A stretch of 64,000 nt of DNA from Pseudomonas putida (GTDB lineage: Bacteria > Pseudomonadota > Gammaproteobacteria > Pseudomonadales > Pseudomonadaceae): positions 4,046,501 through 4,110,500 of the forward strand of contig NZ_CP109603.1 of the NCBI RefSeq assembly GCF_025905425.1. The letters run 5' to 3'. This document shows, one piece after another, positions 54,877 through 64,000 of the stretch. The notes beneath the pieces are model-generated. The model saw only the letters and a program-made list of their open reading frames with translations, did not search any database and had not been told where the DNA came from. The translations under genes and the position numbers were made by a program. The number at the start of each line of letters is the position of its first letter. Position 1 is the stretch's first letter.

Positions 54877-55809
54877 ATGACCGCGCCCCGTGCCAACCCA
54901 GGTCCGCTGCGCCGGTTTTCCAACCTGTTGTACCGGCGCCCCAACCTCTACCTGATGCTGTTGCTGATCCCGCCGCTGACCTGGTTCGGGGCGATCTATC
55001 TGGGCTCGTTGCTGAACCTGCTGTGGCAGGGTTTCTATACCTTCGACGACTTCACCATGGCGGTGACCCCGGACCTGACCCTGGGCAACTTTGCGGCGCT
55101 GTTCAACCCGTCGAACTTCGACATCATCCTGCGCACCTTGGGCATGGCAGTGGCGGTGTCGCTGGCCAGCGCGGTACTGGCCTTCCCTATCGCCTACTAC
55201 ATGGCGCGCTATACCAGCGGCAAGACCAAGGCATTTTTCTACATCGCGGTGATGATGCCGATGTGGGCCAGCTACATCGTCAAGACCTATGCCTGGACCC
55301 TGCTGCTGGCCAAGGGCGGCGTGGCCCAGTGGTTCGTCCAGGTGCTGCACCTGGATGGCCTGCTGCAAGCGGTGCTGACGGTGCCAGGCGTAGGCGGCAG
55401 CACCCTGTCGACATCGCACCTGGGGCGCTTCATGGTGTTCGTGTACATCTGGCTGCCGTTCATGATCCTGCCGATCCAGGCCTCGCTCGAACGCCTGCCA
55501 CCGTCCCTGCTGCAGGCGTCGGCGGACCTGGGGGCCAGGCCTGGGCAAACGTTCTGGCAGGTGATCCTGCCGCTGTCGATCCCAGGCATTGCCGCAGGCT
55601 CGATCTTCACCTTCTCCCTGACCTTGGGCGACTTCATCGTGCCACAGCTGGTCGGCCCGCCCGGTTACTTCATCGGCAGCATGGTCTACGCCCAACAGGG
55701 GGCGATCGGCAACATGCCGATGGCCGCCGCGTTCACCCTGGTGCCCATCGTGCTGATTGCGGTCTACCTGTCCATCGTCAAGCGCCTGGGGGCATTCGAT
55801 GCACTCTGA
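54877..55809 (+). CDS. ydcU: ABC transporter permease, YdcU-like
   Basis: 310-residue permease with six predicted helices and the EAA-type cytoplasmic loop ([26 protein letters not shown]). PotB-like. Begins one base after ydcT and overlaps ydcV by 11 bases, so the two permeases are coupled. Confidence 0.92.
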   Translation: MTAPRANPGPLRRFSNLLYRRPNLYLMLLLIPPLTWFGAIYLGSLLNLLWQGFYTFDDFTMAVTPDLTLGNFAALFNPSNFDIILRTLGMAVAVSLASAVLAFPIAYYMARYTSGKTKAFFYIAVMMPMWASYIVKTYAWTLLLAKGGVAQWFVQVLHLDGLLQAVLTVPGVGGSTLSTSHLGRFMVFVYIWLPFMILPIQASLERLPPSLLQASADLGARPGQTFWQVILPLSIPGIAAGSIFTFSLTLGDFIVPQLVGPPGYFIGSMVYAQQGAIGNMPMAAAFTLVPIVLIAVYLSIVKRLGAFDAL

Positions 55810-56605
55810 AAAAGCATCAACGGGCCTGCGCCTGGCGGCCTGGGGCGGGTTGCTGTTCCTGCACTTCCCGATCCTGATCATCGTCCTCTACGCGTTCAAT
55901 ACCGAAGATGCGGCGTTCAGCTTCCCCCCCAAAGGGTTCACCCTCAAATGGTTCGCCGTGGCCTTCGCGCGCCCGGATGTGCTCGAATCCATCAAGCTGT
56001 CGCTGCAGGTCGCCTGCCTGGCCACGTTGATTGCCCTGGTGCTCGGCACCCTGGCCTCGGCGGCGCTGTACCGGCGCAGCTTTTTTGGCAAGGAGGGCAT
56101 TTCGCTGATGCTGATCCTACCGATTGCCCTGCCCGGCATCATCACCGGTATCGCCCTGCTCTCGGCGTTCAAGAGCCTGGGCATCGAGCCTGGCCTGTTC
56201 ACCATCGTGGTCGGCCACGCGACCTTTTGCGTGGTGATCGTCTACAACAACGTCATCGCCCGCCTGCGGCGGACCTCGCAGAGCCTGATCGAAGCCTCGA
56301 TGGACCTTGGAGCGGATGGCTGGCAGACCTTCCGCTACATCATCCTGCCCAATCTCGGCTCGGCGTTGCTGGCGGGCGGCATGCTGGCCTTTGCCCTGTC
56401 GTTCGACGAAATCATCGTCACCACCTTTACCGCCGGCCACGAACGCACGCTGCCGATCTGGTTGCTCAACCAGCTCAGCCGACCACGCGACGTGCCCGTG
56501 ACCAATGTGGTCGCCATGCTGGTGATGCTGGTGACCATGCTGCCGATCCTTGGCGCCTATTACCTGACCCGCGGCGGAGAAAGCGTGGCGGGCAGTGGCA
56601 AATGA
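55799..56605 (+). CDS. ydcV: ABC transporter permease, YdcV-like
   Basis: 268-residue PotC-type permease starting MHSEKASTG inside the ydcU end, with GGGGG a few bases upstream. EAA loop [24 protein letters not shown]. Its stop overlaps an in-frame ATG for the next gene, but the dehydrogenase more likely starts 21 bases further. Confidence 0.92.
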   Translation: MHSEKASTGLRLAAWGGLLFLHFPILIIVLYAFNTEDAAFSFPPKGFTLKWFAVAFARPDVLESIKLSLQVACLATLIALVLGTLASAALYRRSFFGKEGISLMLILPIALPGIITGIALLSAFKSLGIEPGLFTIVVGHATFCVVIVYNNVIARLRRTSQSLIEASMDLGADGWQTFRYIILPNLGSALLAGGMLAFALSFDEIIVTTFTAGHERTLPIWLLNQLSRPRDVPVTNVVAMLVMLVTMLPILGAYYLTRGGESVAGSGK

Positions 56606-56622
56606 CCCTGGAGGAGTCCCCC

Positions 56623-58047
56623 ATGCAAACGCACATGCTGATCAACGGTCATCTGGTCGCTGGCGACGGGCCAGCCTGGACCGTACTCAACCCCGCCCTG
56701 GGCAGCGCCCTGGCGCAGATTAACGAAGCCACCGAAGCGCAGGTCGACAGCGCCGTGCGCGCCGCCGATCTGGCCTTCGACAGCTGGTCGCAGGCCAGCC
56801 CCAAGGACCGCGCCCAGGCACTGTTGGCACTGGCCGACACCATCGAGCAACATGGCGAGGAACTGGCCCGGCTCGAATCGCAGAATTGTGGCAAGCCCTA
56901 CAGCGCTGCGCTGAATGACGAAATCCCGGCGATCGCCGATGTCTTCCGCTTTTTCGCCGGCGCGGCGCGCTGCCTGGGCGGTTCGGCGGCCGGCGAGTAC
57001 CTGCCGGGGCACACCTCAATGATCCGCCGCGACCCGCTGGGCGTGGTCGCCTCGATCGCGCCGTGGAACTACCCGCTGATGATGCTGGCCTGGAAGGTCG
57101 CACCCGCGCTGGCAGCCGGTAACACCGTGGTGATCAAACCGTCCGAACTGACGCCGCTGACCGCGTTGCGTCTGGGCGAGCTGGCCCAAGGCCTGCTGCC
57201 ACCCGGTGTGCTCAACATCCTCTTCGGCCGTGGCCAAACCGTCGGCACCCCACTGATCACTCACCCGAAAGTGCGCATGGTGTCACTGACCGGCTCGATC
57301 CCCACCGGCGCGCACATCATCAGCGCCACCGCCGACAGCGTGAAGCGCATGCACATGGAACTGGGCGGCAAAGCACCGGTGCTGGTGTTCGACGATGCCG
57401 ACATCGACGCCGCCATCGACGGCATCCGCACGTTCGGTTTCTACAACGCAGGCCAAGACTGCACCGCAGCCTGCCGCCTGTATGTGCAGGACGGCATCTA
57501 TGAGCAATTCGTGCAGCGCCTGGGCGAAGCGGTGGCCAGCCTCAAGCCTGGCCTGCAGGATGCCGAAGACACTGAACTGGGCCCACTGATCAGCGCGCAG
57601 CACCGCGACAAGGTCGCCGGCCTGGTGCAACGCGCCATTGCCCAAGCGCATATTCGCCTGGTGACCGGCGGCAAGCCGATTGCTGGCGACGGGTTCTTTT
57701 TCGAGCCGACGGTACTGGCCGACGCCCTGCAGGATGACGAGATCGTGCGCAACGAGGTATTTGGCCCGGTGGTCTCGGTAACCCGCTTCACCGACGAGGC
57801 TCAGGCACTGGAGTGGGCCAACGACTCCAACTATGGCCTGGCGTCATCAGTGTGGACCCGCGACACGGGCCGCGCCCATCGCCTGGCGGCGCGCCTGCAG
57901 TATGGCTGCACCTGGGTGAACACCCACTTCATGCTGGTCAGCGAAATGCCCCATGGCGGGCAGAAGCATTCGGGGTATGGGAAGGATATGTCGGTGTATG
58001 GGCTGGAGGACTACACCTGTGTGCGGCATGTGATGATCAAGCATTGA
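56623..58047 (+). CDS. patD: Gamma-aminobutyraldehyde dehydrogenase, PatD-like
   Basis: NAD-dependent aldehyde dehydrogenase of 474 residues, expected to oxidise 4-aminobutyraldehyde (or a related aminoaldehyde) to GABA, downstream of putrescine transamination. Catalytic cysteine in [12 protein letters not shown], glutamate in [15 protein letters not shown] loop around [12 protein letters not shown] and [15 protein letters not shown] sits 8 bases before ATG 56623; the ATG at 56602 is less likely. It forms one cluster with ydcSTUV. Confidence 0.9.
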   Translation: MQTHMLINGHLVAGDGPAWTVLNPALGSALAQINEATEAQVDSAVRAADLAFDSWSQASPKDRAQALLALADTIEQHGEELARLESQNCGKPYSAALNDEIPAIADVFRFFAGAARCLGGSAAGEYLPGHTSMIRRDPLGVVASIAPWNYPLMMLAWKVAPALAAGNTVVIKPSELTPLTALRLGELAQGLLPPGVLNILFGRGQTVGTPLITHPKVRMVSLTGSIPTGAHIISATADSVKRMHMELGGKAPVLVFDDADIDAAIDGIRTFGFYNAGQDCTAACRLYVQDGIYEQFVQRLGEAVASLKPGLQDAEDTELGPLISAQHRDKVAGLVQRAIAQAHIRLVTGGKPIAGDGFFFEPTVLADALQDDEIVRNEVFGPVVSVTRFTDEAQALEWANDSNYGLASSVWTRDTGRAHRLAARLQYGCTWVNTHFMLVSEMPHGGQKHSGYGKDMSVYGLEDYTCVRHVMIKH

Positions 58048-58056
58048 ACTGATGCG

Positions 58057-58090
58057 TTGATCGGGGTGGCCTCACCGCTCCCTCGATCAA
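58057..58090 (+). terminator. Inverted repeat after patD
   Basis: TTGATCG (58057-58063) and CGATCAA (58084-58090) around 20 bases, right after patD. No T-run; a weak or factor-dependent terminator at best. Confidence 0.35.
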
Positions 58091-58168
58091 TGCCAATAGT
58101 CACATACAGAATTGTCCTTCAATGGCGATCTCCCCGCTCCTACATCCCATCCGTTGAACCTGGCCGAG

Positions 58169-58189
58169 TGGTATCATAGCCTGATACCA
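58169..58189 (+). promoter_or_regulatory. hicAB operator palindrome at the hicA start codon
   Basis: Perfect TGGTATCA-N5-TGATACCA. Its last base is the A of the hicA ATG. HicB antitoxins with a C-terminal DNA-binding domain autorepress, so this is the likely site. There is no Shine-Dalgarno before the ATG. Confidence 0.75.
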
Positions 58190-58443
58190 TGAATAACCAT
58201 CAAAAAAGTACGCTCGAGACGGTTCTCAAAAAACCGGTCTCCAAGACACTGGAGTGGGCCCGCCTGGAATCACTGTTGATCTCGCTTGGCGCTCGAGTGA
58301 TTGAGGGAAGGGGCTCACGCGTTCGTTTTGAACTCAATGGAGCGGTTGCGACCTTCCACCGCCCTCACCCGGACAAGCACGCCAAGCCCTATCAATTAAG
58401 AGGCGCCCGCCAGTTCCTTGAGCAGGCAGGAGTAATACCATGA
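58189..58443 (+). CDS. hicA: HicA-type mRNA interferase toxin
   Basis: 84 residues with the double-stranded RNA-binding-like fold of HicA (LESLLISLGARVIEGRGSRVRFELNGAVATFHRPHPDKH, then YQLRGARQFLEQAGVIP). Histidines in the FHRPHP stretch are candidates for catalysis. No SD precedes the ATG, which overlaps the operator, suggesting very low or coupled translation. ATGA overlap with hicB. Confidence 0.88.
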   Translation: MNNHQKSTLETVLKKPVSKTLEWARLESLLISLGARVIEGRGSRVRFELNGAVATFHRPHPDKHAKPYQLRGARQFLEQAGVIP

Positions 58444-58772
58444 ATGTCATGACCTACCGCGGCTATGCCGCTCGCATCGAATATAGCGACGAAGACCAGT
58501 TGCTGATCGGCCACGTTGCAGGCATACGCGACGTAATCGGTTTTCATGGCGAATCGATCCACGAGTTGCGCCAGGCATTCGAAGAAGCCGTTGACGACTA
58601 TCTTGAAACTTGCGAACGCCTCGGCCGCGAACCGCAGAAAACCTACTCCGGTAAGCTCAGCTTGCGCCTGGAGCCCTCTCTTCATGCCAGCGTGGCAGCA
58701 AAAGCCGAGCTTGCGGAGAAAAGCATCAATCAATGGGTAAGCGACATCCTCAGCAATGCCGCTTACAGCTGA
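58440..58772 (+). CDS. hicB: HicB-type antitoxin
   Basis: 110 residues: an N-terminal degenerate RNase H-like domain (YRGYAARIEYSDEDQLLIGHVAGIRDVIGFHGESIHELRQAFEEAVDDYLE) that binds the toxin and a C-terminal ribbon-helix-helix (GKLSLRLEPSLHASVAAKAELAEKSINQWVSDIL) for DNA binding. Coupled to hicA by an ATGA overlap. Partner of the upstream palindrome. Confidence 0.9.
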   Translation: MNVMTYRGYAARIEYSDEDQLLIGHVAGIRDVIGFHGESIHELRQAFEEAVDDYLETCERLGREPQKTYSGKLSLRLEPSLHASVAAKAELAEKSINQWVSDILSNAAYS

Positions 58773-58781
58773 AGCTGCACG

Positions 58782-59888
58782 TCAATCCCGCAAATCCGAC
58801 TCATGAATCGGGTTAGCCCGGCTGGTAGCCCGTTGATACTGCGCCGGCCAGGTGGCCTTGTTGCCGCCCAGGTCGTCGTCGGCATGCAGCGGCCAGTACG
58901 GGTCGCGCAGCAGTTCGCGGGCGAGGAAAATGACGTCGGCCTGGCCGGTACGCAAGATGTGCTCGGCCTGGGCCGGCTCGGTGATCATGCCCACAGTACC
59001 GGTAGCGATTTCCGATTCCTTGCGCACGCGTTCGGCGAAGCGGGTCTGGTAGCCGGGGCCGGTGGGGATCTCGGCGTTTACCGAGGTACCGCCAGAGGAC
59101 ACATCGATGAGGTCCACACCCAACCCTCTCAGGCGACGGGCCAGTTCGACGGTTTCATCCGGGTTCCAACCGTCCTCGACCCAATCGGTTGCCGATACCC
59201 GCACCAACAGCGGCAACTCGGCAGGCCAGACATTGCGCACCGCCTCAACCACCTGCAGGGTCAGGCGGATGCGGTTTTCGAAGCAACTGCCGTACTCGTC
59301 GCGGCGCTGGTTGCTTAACGGTGACAGGAACTGGTGCAACAGGTAGCCATGGGCGGCATGGATTTCGACCACCTTGAAACCGGCCTTCAAGGCGCGTTCG
59401 GTCGAGGCGACGAAGGCCGCGATCACGCCCTGGATCTCGTCCTGGGTCAGCTCGTGTGGCGGTGTGTGTTGCGGGTCGAAAGCGATCTTAGAAGGGCCTA
59501 CTGGCTGCCAGCCTCCGTCTTCGAACTTCACACTGCCCTGTTTGCCCAGCCATGGGCGATAAGTGCTGGCTTTGCGCCCGGCGTGCGCCAGCTGGATGCC
59601 CGGCACGGCCCCCTGGGCGGTGATGAAACGGGTGATACGTTGCAACGGGGCGATCTGCCCGTCGTTCCACAGGCCAAGGTCTTCGGCGGTAATGCGGCCA
59701 TCGGCGGTCACCGCCACGGCTTCAGTGATCACCAACCCGGCACCACCGACGGCGCGGCACCCCAAATGGACAAGATGCCAGTCGTTGGCCAGGCCATCGA
59801 CTGCGGAATACTGGCACATCGGCGAGACCGCGATGCGGTTGGGCAACGTCAGCTTACGCAGGGTGTAAGGCTCGAGCAGCAGGCTCAT
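58782..59888 (-). CDS. Old Yellow Enzyme-family NADH:flavin oxidoreductase
   Basis: FMN-dependent ene-reductase of the YqjM/XenA subclass, 368 residues from MSLLLEPYTLRKLTLPNRIAVSPMCQYSA (GGAGG upstream at 59888). Flavin and substrate motifs: AHAGRKAST, the HAAHGYLLHQFLSP block with R-D-E-Y, and DLIDVSSGG. The cysteine in SPMCQY marks the thermophilic-like class. Physiological substrate unknown; relatives reduce enones, nitro compounds and nitrate esters. In PAO1 a similar gene lies beside recJ (PA3723, memory). Confidence 0.9.
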   Translation of the reverse strand: MSLLLEPYTLRKLTLPNRIAVSPMCQYSAVDGLANDWHLVHLGCRAVGGAGLVITEAVAVTADGRITAEDLGLWNDGQIAPLQRITRFITAQGAVPGIQLAHAGRKASTYRPWLGKQGSVKFEDGGWQPVGPSKIAFDPQHTPPHELTQDEIQGVIAAFVASTERALKAGFKVVEIHAAHGYLLHQFLSPLSNQRRDEYGSCFENRIRLTLQVVEAVRNVWPAELPLLVRVSATDWVEDGWNPDETVELARRLRGLGVDLIDVSSGGTSVNAEIPTGPGYQTRFAERVRKESEIATGTVGMITEPAQAEHILRTGQADVIFLARELLRDPYWPLHADDDLGGNKATWPAQYQRATSRANPIHESDLRD

Positions 59889-60034
59889 GAGGGCACCTCC
59901 CAAGGACTCCAATGGTGATCCGGCCCGAACACTCAATTGCACGTCCGTGGCCCGGTACCGGTCATTAATCAGACTAGACCAGATTGGTAGGGGGGAAGGT
60001 TCCCTGGGGTTTGGCTTGATGGAGCGGCGCCTGT

Positions 60035-60068
60035 GAGATTGAGCGCCGCCCGCGCGGCGCTCGATCTC
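60035..60068. repeat. GC-rich palindromic repeat, copy 2
   Basis: GAGAT-T-GAGCGCCGC with GCGGCGCTC-G-ATCTC: 34-base palindrome holding the same 20-mer (60041-60060) as 21912-21931. In the gap between the OYE gene (59888) and recJ (ends 60108). Confidence 0.7.
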
Positions 60069-60107
60069 CGCCACACCACAAAAATCAAGGCGAACCCCGC
60101 GAGACCC

Positions 60108-61817
60108 TCAGCGCGGCTCCATGTGGGCAATCATCAACTGCACACTTTCATTGCCACGAAACTCGTTCACATCCAGCTTGTAGGCCAGTTCCACCCAGCG
60201 AACCGTCGGATTCGGCCACACCTCGCGGTCGATGCCGAAGGCAATGCCATCAAGCCGGACCGAACCACACTCGCTCTTGAGCACTACCTTCAGGTGCCGC
60301 TCGCCGACGACACGCTGCTCGACCAGCTGGAACACACCATGGAACAGCGGCTCAGGGAAATGCTGCCCCCATGGCCCGGCTTGGCGCAGGGCTTTGGCCA
60401 GGTCGAGGTGGAACTCCTCCACGGCCAGGCTGCCATCCGACAGAAGTCGCCCGGTAAGGTCTTCTTCGCGCAGCTGACGCCGCACTTCCTGGTCAAACGC
60501 CTCGGCAAAGGCCGGGAAGTTGCCCTCAGGCAGCGACAACCCTGCCGCCATGGCATGACCGCCGAACTTGCTGATCAGTTGCGGATGGCGCGCCGCCACC
60601 GCATCCAGCGCATCACGGATATGAAACCCTGGCACCGAACGTGCCGAACCTTTGAGCATGCCATCGCCGGCATCGGCAAAGGCGATGGTCGGCCGGTGGT
60701 AACGCTCCTTCAGGCGTGAAGCGAGGATCCCGATCACGCCCTGGTGCCAGTCGGCATCGAACAAGCACAAGCCGTAGGGCATGGATTCGACCGGCAGGTC
60801 CTTGAGCTGGGCCAGCGCCTCACGTTGCATGCCCTGCTCGATGGACTTGCGATCCTGGTTAAGGTCATCCAACTGCTGGGCCATGTCCTGGGCCAGGGTC
60901 GCGTCCTCGCACAGCAGGCACTCGATGCCCAGGCTCATGTCGTCCAAGCGCCCCGCCGCGTTCAAACGCGGGCCAAGGATGAAACCCAGGTCGGTCGAGG
61001 TGATACGCCGGTGATCACGGCGGGCCACTTCAAGAATCGCCTTGAGCCCCGGCCGAGCGCGGCCGGCGCGAATACGTTCAAGCCCCTGGTGCACCAGAAT
61101 GCGGTTGTTGGCGTCCAGCGGCACCACGTCGGCGACACTGCCCAGCGCGACCAGGTCGAGCAGTTCGCCGATGTTCGGCTGTGCTTGCGTGTCGTAGCGC
61201 CCCAGGCTGCGCAGGCGTGCGCGCAAGGCCATAAGTACATAGAAGATCACCCCGACCCCGGCCAGCGACTTGCTCGGGAAGTCACAGCCCGGCTGGTTCG
61301 GGTTGATGATCGCATCGGCGTCGGGCAACTGCTCACCCGGCAAGTGGTGGTCGGTGACCAGCACCTTGAGCCCGGCCGCCTTGGCTGCCGCCACTCCATC
61401 GACACTGGAGATGCCGTTGTCGACGGTGATCAGCAACTGCGGCTGGCGCTGCAACGCGACCTCGACGATCTCCGGCGTCAGGCCATAACCGAACTCAAAG
61501 CGGTTGGGCACCAGGTAGTCGACGTGGGCAGCACCCAGCAAGCGCAGGCCCAGCACGCCAACGGTACTGGCGGTGGCGCCATCGGCGTCGAAGTCGCCGA
61601 CGATGAGGATGCGCTGGCGCTGGTCGAGGGCTTCGACCAGCAGGTCCACCCCCGCCTCGATGCCTTTGAGCTGCTGGTACGGCAGTAACCGCGCCAGGCT
61701 CTTGTCCAGCTCGGCCTCGCTCTGCACACCACGGGCGGCATACAGGCGGGTCAGCAAGGGTGGCAGGTTACCCAGCAATGGCAGGGTCGACGGCAGGGGG
61801 CGAGGTTCGATACGCAT
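60108..61817 (-). CDS. recJ: Single-stranded DNA-specific 5'-3' exonuclease RecJ
   Basis: DHH-family exonuclease for RecF recombination and mismatch repair, 569 residues. Motif I DFDADGATAS, the DHH motif in VTDHHLPGEQLPDADAIINPN, and the downstream GGHAMAAGLSLP DHHA1 motif are all intact. It starts 30 bases after yaeQ on the same strand; the two probably share a transcript. Confidence 0.97.
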   Translation of the reverse strand: MRIEPRPLPSTLPLLGNLPPLLTRLYAARGVQSEAELDKSLARLLPYQQLKGIEAGVDLLVEALDQRQRILIVGDFDADGATASTVGVLGLRLLGAAHVDYLVPNRFEFGYGLTPEIVEVALQRQPQLLITVDNGISSVDGVAAAKAAGLKVLVTDHHLPGEQLPDADAIINPNQPGCDFPSKSLAGVGVIFYVLMALRARLRSLGRYDTQAQPNIGELLDLVALGSVADVVPLDANNRILVHQGLERIRAGRARPGLKAILEVARRDHRRITSTDLGFILGPRLNAAGRLDDMSLGIECLLCEDATLAQDMAQQLDDLNQDRKSIEQGMQREALAQLKDLPVESMPYGLCLFDADWHQGVIGILASRLKERYHRPTIAFADAGDGMLKGSARSVPGFHIRDALDAVAARHPQLISKFGGHAMAAGLSLPEGNFPAFAEAFDQEVRRQLREEDLTGRLLSDGSLAVEEFHLDLAKALRQAGPWGQHFPEPLFHGVFQLVEQRVVGERHLKVVLKSECGSVRLDGIAFGIDREVWPNPTVRWVELAYKLDVNEFRGNESVQLMIAHMEPR

Positions 61818-61847
61818 GAGGTCTTCGGCAATCAGGAAAGGGTAAGG

Positions 61848-62390
61848 TCAGCCACGCTCACCGAGCAGCCACTCCAGCTGCACTTCGTGCTGGCCGCGGT
61901 CGTCGGTGACGAACACCGTGCCTTCGCTGATCATCACGTCCCACTTGATGCTGCGCGGCATGTCGGTGGCCAGGGTCTCCAGCACCTCCTGGGGGACTGC
62001 GGCGATGTTCAGGTTTTTCAGGCCCTTGACCGCTGGCACCACCTTGCCTTCCCACACGCGCAGGCTGCCGTAGGCCAGCAGGCTGGTGCGCTCGGTGCGA
62101 CGGGAGCACCAGGTCAGGCGGTCGGCGTCGGGTTGGCCGACTTCGATCCAGTGCAGCACACGGTCGTCGAGGCTCTTTTCCCACAACGCCGGCTCATCGA
62201 CATCCGACAGACCGCGACCAAACGACAGGTTCTCGTTGTACCAAAGCGCGTAGGCCAACAGACGAACGGCCATGCGCTCTTCGGTTTCCGAAGGATGACG
62301 AGCGATGGTCTGCTTGACGCTTTGGTATACGTTGCGATCGAGGTCGGTCAGATTCAGTTCGAATTTGTAGGTAGTGGACGGCTGGGCCAT
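61848..62390 (-). CDS. yaeQ: YaeQ-family protein
   Basis: 180-residue protein of the YaeQ family (PD-(D/E)XK-like fold), start MAQPSTTYKFELNLTDLDRNVYQSV at 62390. Conserved RVLHWIEVGQPDADRLTW and GTVFVTDDRGQHEVQLEWLLGERG. First suspected to influence haemolysin transcription in E. coli; true role unclear. Upstream partner of recJ. Confidence 0.92.
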   Translation of the reverse strand: MAQPSTTYKFELNLTDLDRNVYQSVKQTIARHPSETEERMAVRLLAYALWYNENLSFGRGLSDVDEPALWEKSLDDRVLHWIEVGQPDADRLTWCSRRTERTSLLAYGSLRVWEGKVVPAVKGLKNLNIAAVPQEVLETLATDMPRSIKWDVMISEGTVFVTDDRGQHEVQLEWLLGERG

Positions 62391-62521
62391 GTCGACGGGC
62401 TTCTTGCGCAAAGAAAAGTGACACAGTCTAACCGATCCTGCCCCTCGTTGCGCCGCGGCAGTATCTGCCGCTTCGGAGCTATGATAAAACCACGGCTCTG
62501 CCCAGTTGCCACGGATGCCCC

Positions 62522-63721
62522 ATGTCTACGCCCAGCAAACCCCTCGCCGGCCTGAAAGTCATCGAACTCGGGACCCTGATCGCTGGCCCGTTCGCGTCGC
62601 GCATCTGTGCCGAATTCGGCGCCGAGGTGATCAAGGTCGAGTCCCCTGACGGCGGCGACCCGCTGCGTAAATGGCGCAAGATGTACGAAGGCACGTCGCT
62701 GTGGTGGTTCGTGCAGGCTCGCAACAAACAGTCTCTCACCCTCAACCTCAAGCACCCGGACGGCCGCGAGATCCTCAAGCGCTTGCTGGCCGAGGCCGAC
62801 ATCCTGATCGAGAACTTCCGCCCCGGCGTGCTGGAAAAACTCGGCCTGGGCTGGGATGTGCTGCACGCCCTCAACCCGCGCCTGGTGATGGTGCGCCTGT
62901 CGGGCTTCGGCCAGACCGGGCCGATGAAGGACCAGCCAGGCTTTGGCGCCGTGGGTGAGTCCATGGGCGGCCTGCGCTACATCACCGGCTTCGACGACCG
63001 CCCGCCCGTGCGCACGGGCATCTCCATCGGTGACTCGATCGCCGCGTTGTGGGGCGTGATCGGTGCCTTGATGGCCTTGCGTCATCGTGAAGTCAATGGT
63101 GGCCAGGGCCAGGTGGTGGATGTGGCGCTGTACGAGGCCATCTTCGCCATGATGGAAAGCATGGTCCCGGAGTTCGATGTCTTCGGTTTCATCCGCGAGC
63201 GCACTGGCAACATCATGCCGGGCATCACGCCCTCCTCCATCCACACCAGTGCCGATGGCAAACATGTGCAGATCGGCGCCAACGGCGATGCGATTTTCAA
63301 ACGCTTCATGCAGGCCATTGGCCGCGCCGACCTGGCCGATGACCCCACACTGGCCACCAACGATGGCCGCGACCTGCGCCGAGACGAGCTCTACGGGGTA
63401 ATCGACCGCTGGGCCAACAGCCTGCCGCTGGAGCAGCTCATGCAGGTGCTCACCGCCGCCGAAGTGCCGGCCAGCCGCATTTATTCGGCCGAGGACATGT
63501 TCAACGACCCGCAATACCTGGCGCGGGAGATGTTCCTGCAGGCCCGCCTGCCAGACGGCAAACCGTTCAAGATGCCGGGTATCGTGCCCAAGCTTTCTGA
63601 AACACCCGGGTCTGCCGAATGGGTCGGGCCCGCGCTAGGAGAACACACCGACGCACTGCTCACCGCCCTGGGCTACGACGCGGCCGCCATTGCCGGCCTG
63701 CGCGAAGCAGGCGCGGTCTGA
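62522..63721 (+). CDS. Class III (CaiB/BaiF) CoA transferase
   Basis: 399-residue family III CoA transferase: N-terminal GLKVIELGTLIAGPFASRICAEFGAEVIKVE, KQSLTLNLKHPDGREIL, NFRPGVLEKLGLGWDVL and RLSGFGQTGPMKDQPGFGAVGESMGGL, the last near the catalytic aspartate region. Acts on carboxylic acid-CoA esters; the acid is unknown. Divergent from yaeQ, upstream of a secreted-protein gene. Confidence 0.92.
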   Translation: MSTPSKPLAGLKVIELGTLIAGPFASRICAEFGAEVIKVESPDGGDPLRKWRKMYEGTSLWWFVQARNKQSLTLNLKHPDGREILKRLLAEADILIENFRPGVLEKLGLGWDVLHALNPRLVMVRLSGFGQTGPMKDQPGFGAVGESMGGLRYITGFDDRPPVRTGISIGDSIAALWGVIGALMALRHREVNGGQGQVVDVALYEAIFAMMESMVPEFDVFGFIRERTGNIMPGITPSSIHTSADGKHVQIGANGDAIFKRFMQAIGRADLADDPTLATNDGRDLRRDELYGVIDRWANSLPLEQLMQVLTAAEVPASRIYSAEDMFNDPQYLAREMFLQARLPDGKPFKMPGIVPKLSETPGSAEWVGPALGEHTDALLTALGYDAAAIAGLREAGAV

Positions 63722-63736
63722 CGCCTGCCGCCGCCG

Positions 63737-64000
63737 ATGCGAACTGCCCGCTGGTCACGCACCCTGCTTTTGCTGTGCGGGCTGCTGCCTGCACTGGCCG
63801 TGCCGCACGTCACTGCCAAAGAGCGCATATTGTGGCTGGTTCGAGACCTGCCGCCCTTCACCATTTTCGAAGGCCCGGAAAAAGGCCAGGGGGTCGTTGA
63901 TCGCCTGCTGCCGCTGCTGATCGAACAGATGCCTGAGTACGATCACAGTATCGTGCGGGTGAACCGTGCCCGCGGCATCCAGATGCTTCAGGACCAGAGC
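63737..64000 (+). CDS. Secreted solute-binding-like protein, 5' part only
   Basis: First 88 codons of a gene cut by the window end. Signal peptide MRTARWSRTLLLLCGLLPALA (cleavage near VPHVTA). The mature start (ILWLVRDLPPFTIFEGPEKGQGVVDRLLPLLIEQMPEYDH) looks like the TIGR02285/amino-acid-binding protein pattern. It lies 15 bases after the CoA transferase. Class is tentative because of truncation. Confidence 0.75.
   Translation, partial: MRTARWSRTLLLLCGLLPALAVPHVTAKERILWLVRDLPPFTIFEGPEKGQGVVDRLLPLLIEQMPEYDHSIVRVNRARGIQMLQDQS

Overview
The window is a GC-rich Pseudomonas chromosome segment, most likely P. putida group. The evidence is the gene content (complete wsp surface-sensing cluster, a mexJK-type efflux locus, lptF, ndvB-type glucan synthase), the P. 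putida-style REP palindromes in many gaps, and a gene order that, from memory, follows P. putida KT2440 over this stretch and PAO1 in several separate blocks. No rRNA, tRNA, phage, transposase or CRISPR was seen. About sixty protein genes cover most of the sequence.

1-6.8 kb: an ArsC-family reductase, dapD (lysine/peptidoglycan), the csdA-csdE sulfur-mobilising pair with tcdA (tRNA ct6A) convergent to it, and a large ndvB-like membrane glucosyltransferase. 6.8-10.7 kb: a compact chaperone-usher pilus operon (DUF1120 subunit, chaperone, usher) on the minus strand between ndvB and dapE. 10.9-17.5 kb: dapE, rlmA, a small conserved gene, a cold-shock protein, plsB, a YbaY-type lipoprotein and a DUF4197 protein. 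17.6-24.5 kb: mexK-mexJ (RND pump and adaptor, no outer-membrane channel) and a divergent mexL-type TetR gene, with a flavin monooxygenase and a repeat-rich gap between mexJ and mexL.

24.5-34.6 kb: rsmJ, an uncharacterised repeat-containing protein, an isocitrate lyase/PEP mutase-like enzyme, DUF72, tsaB, adk, ppc, and the DUF4398-lptF pair with a candidate AlgU promoter. 34.7-39.3 kb: a RelBE-type toxin-antitoxin pair, a three-gene overlapping operon headed by a DUF1704 (QEGLA, HExxxH) metalloprotease-like gene, a lipoprotein and a TetR regulator. 39.5-42.2 kb: lysS and prfB, the latter with its programmed +1 frameshift.

42.2-43.1 kb has no credible gene. It holds a long inverted repeat, about 240 bp per arm, whose outer flanks are GATC-rich tandem repeats. 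43.1-51.5 kb: the complete wspABCDEFR cluster (minus strand), from membrane receptor to diguanylate cyclase; start-stop overlaps join wspB through wspF. 51.6-58.0 kb: a DUF533 protein, then a ydcSTUV-like ABC transporter and a patD-like aminoaldehyde dehydrogenase, suggesting polyamine or aminobutyraldehyde use. 58.2-64 kb: hicAB toxin-antitoxin with a palindrome overlapping the hicA start codon, an Old Yellow Enzyme reductase, recJ, yaeQ, a class III CoA transferase, and the start of a periplasmic solute-binding-like gene cut by the window end.

Most of this is conserved core chromosome. The parts that look accessory are the pilus operon, the monooxygenase with its surrounding repeats, the two toxin-antitoxin pairs and the long inverted repeat.
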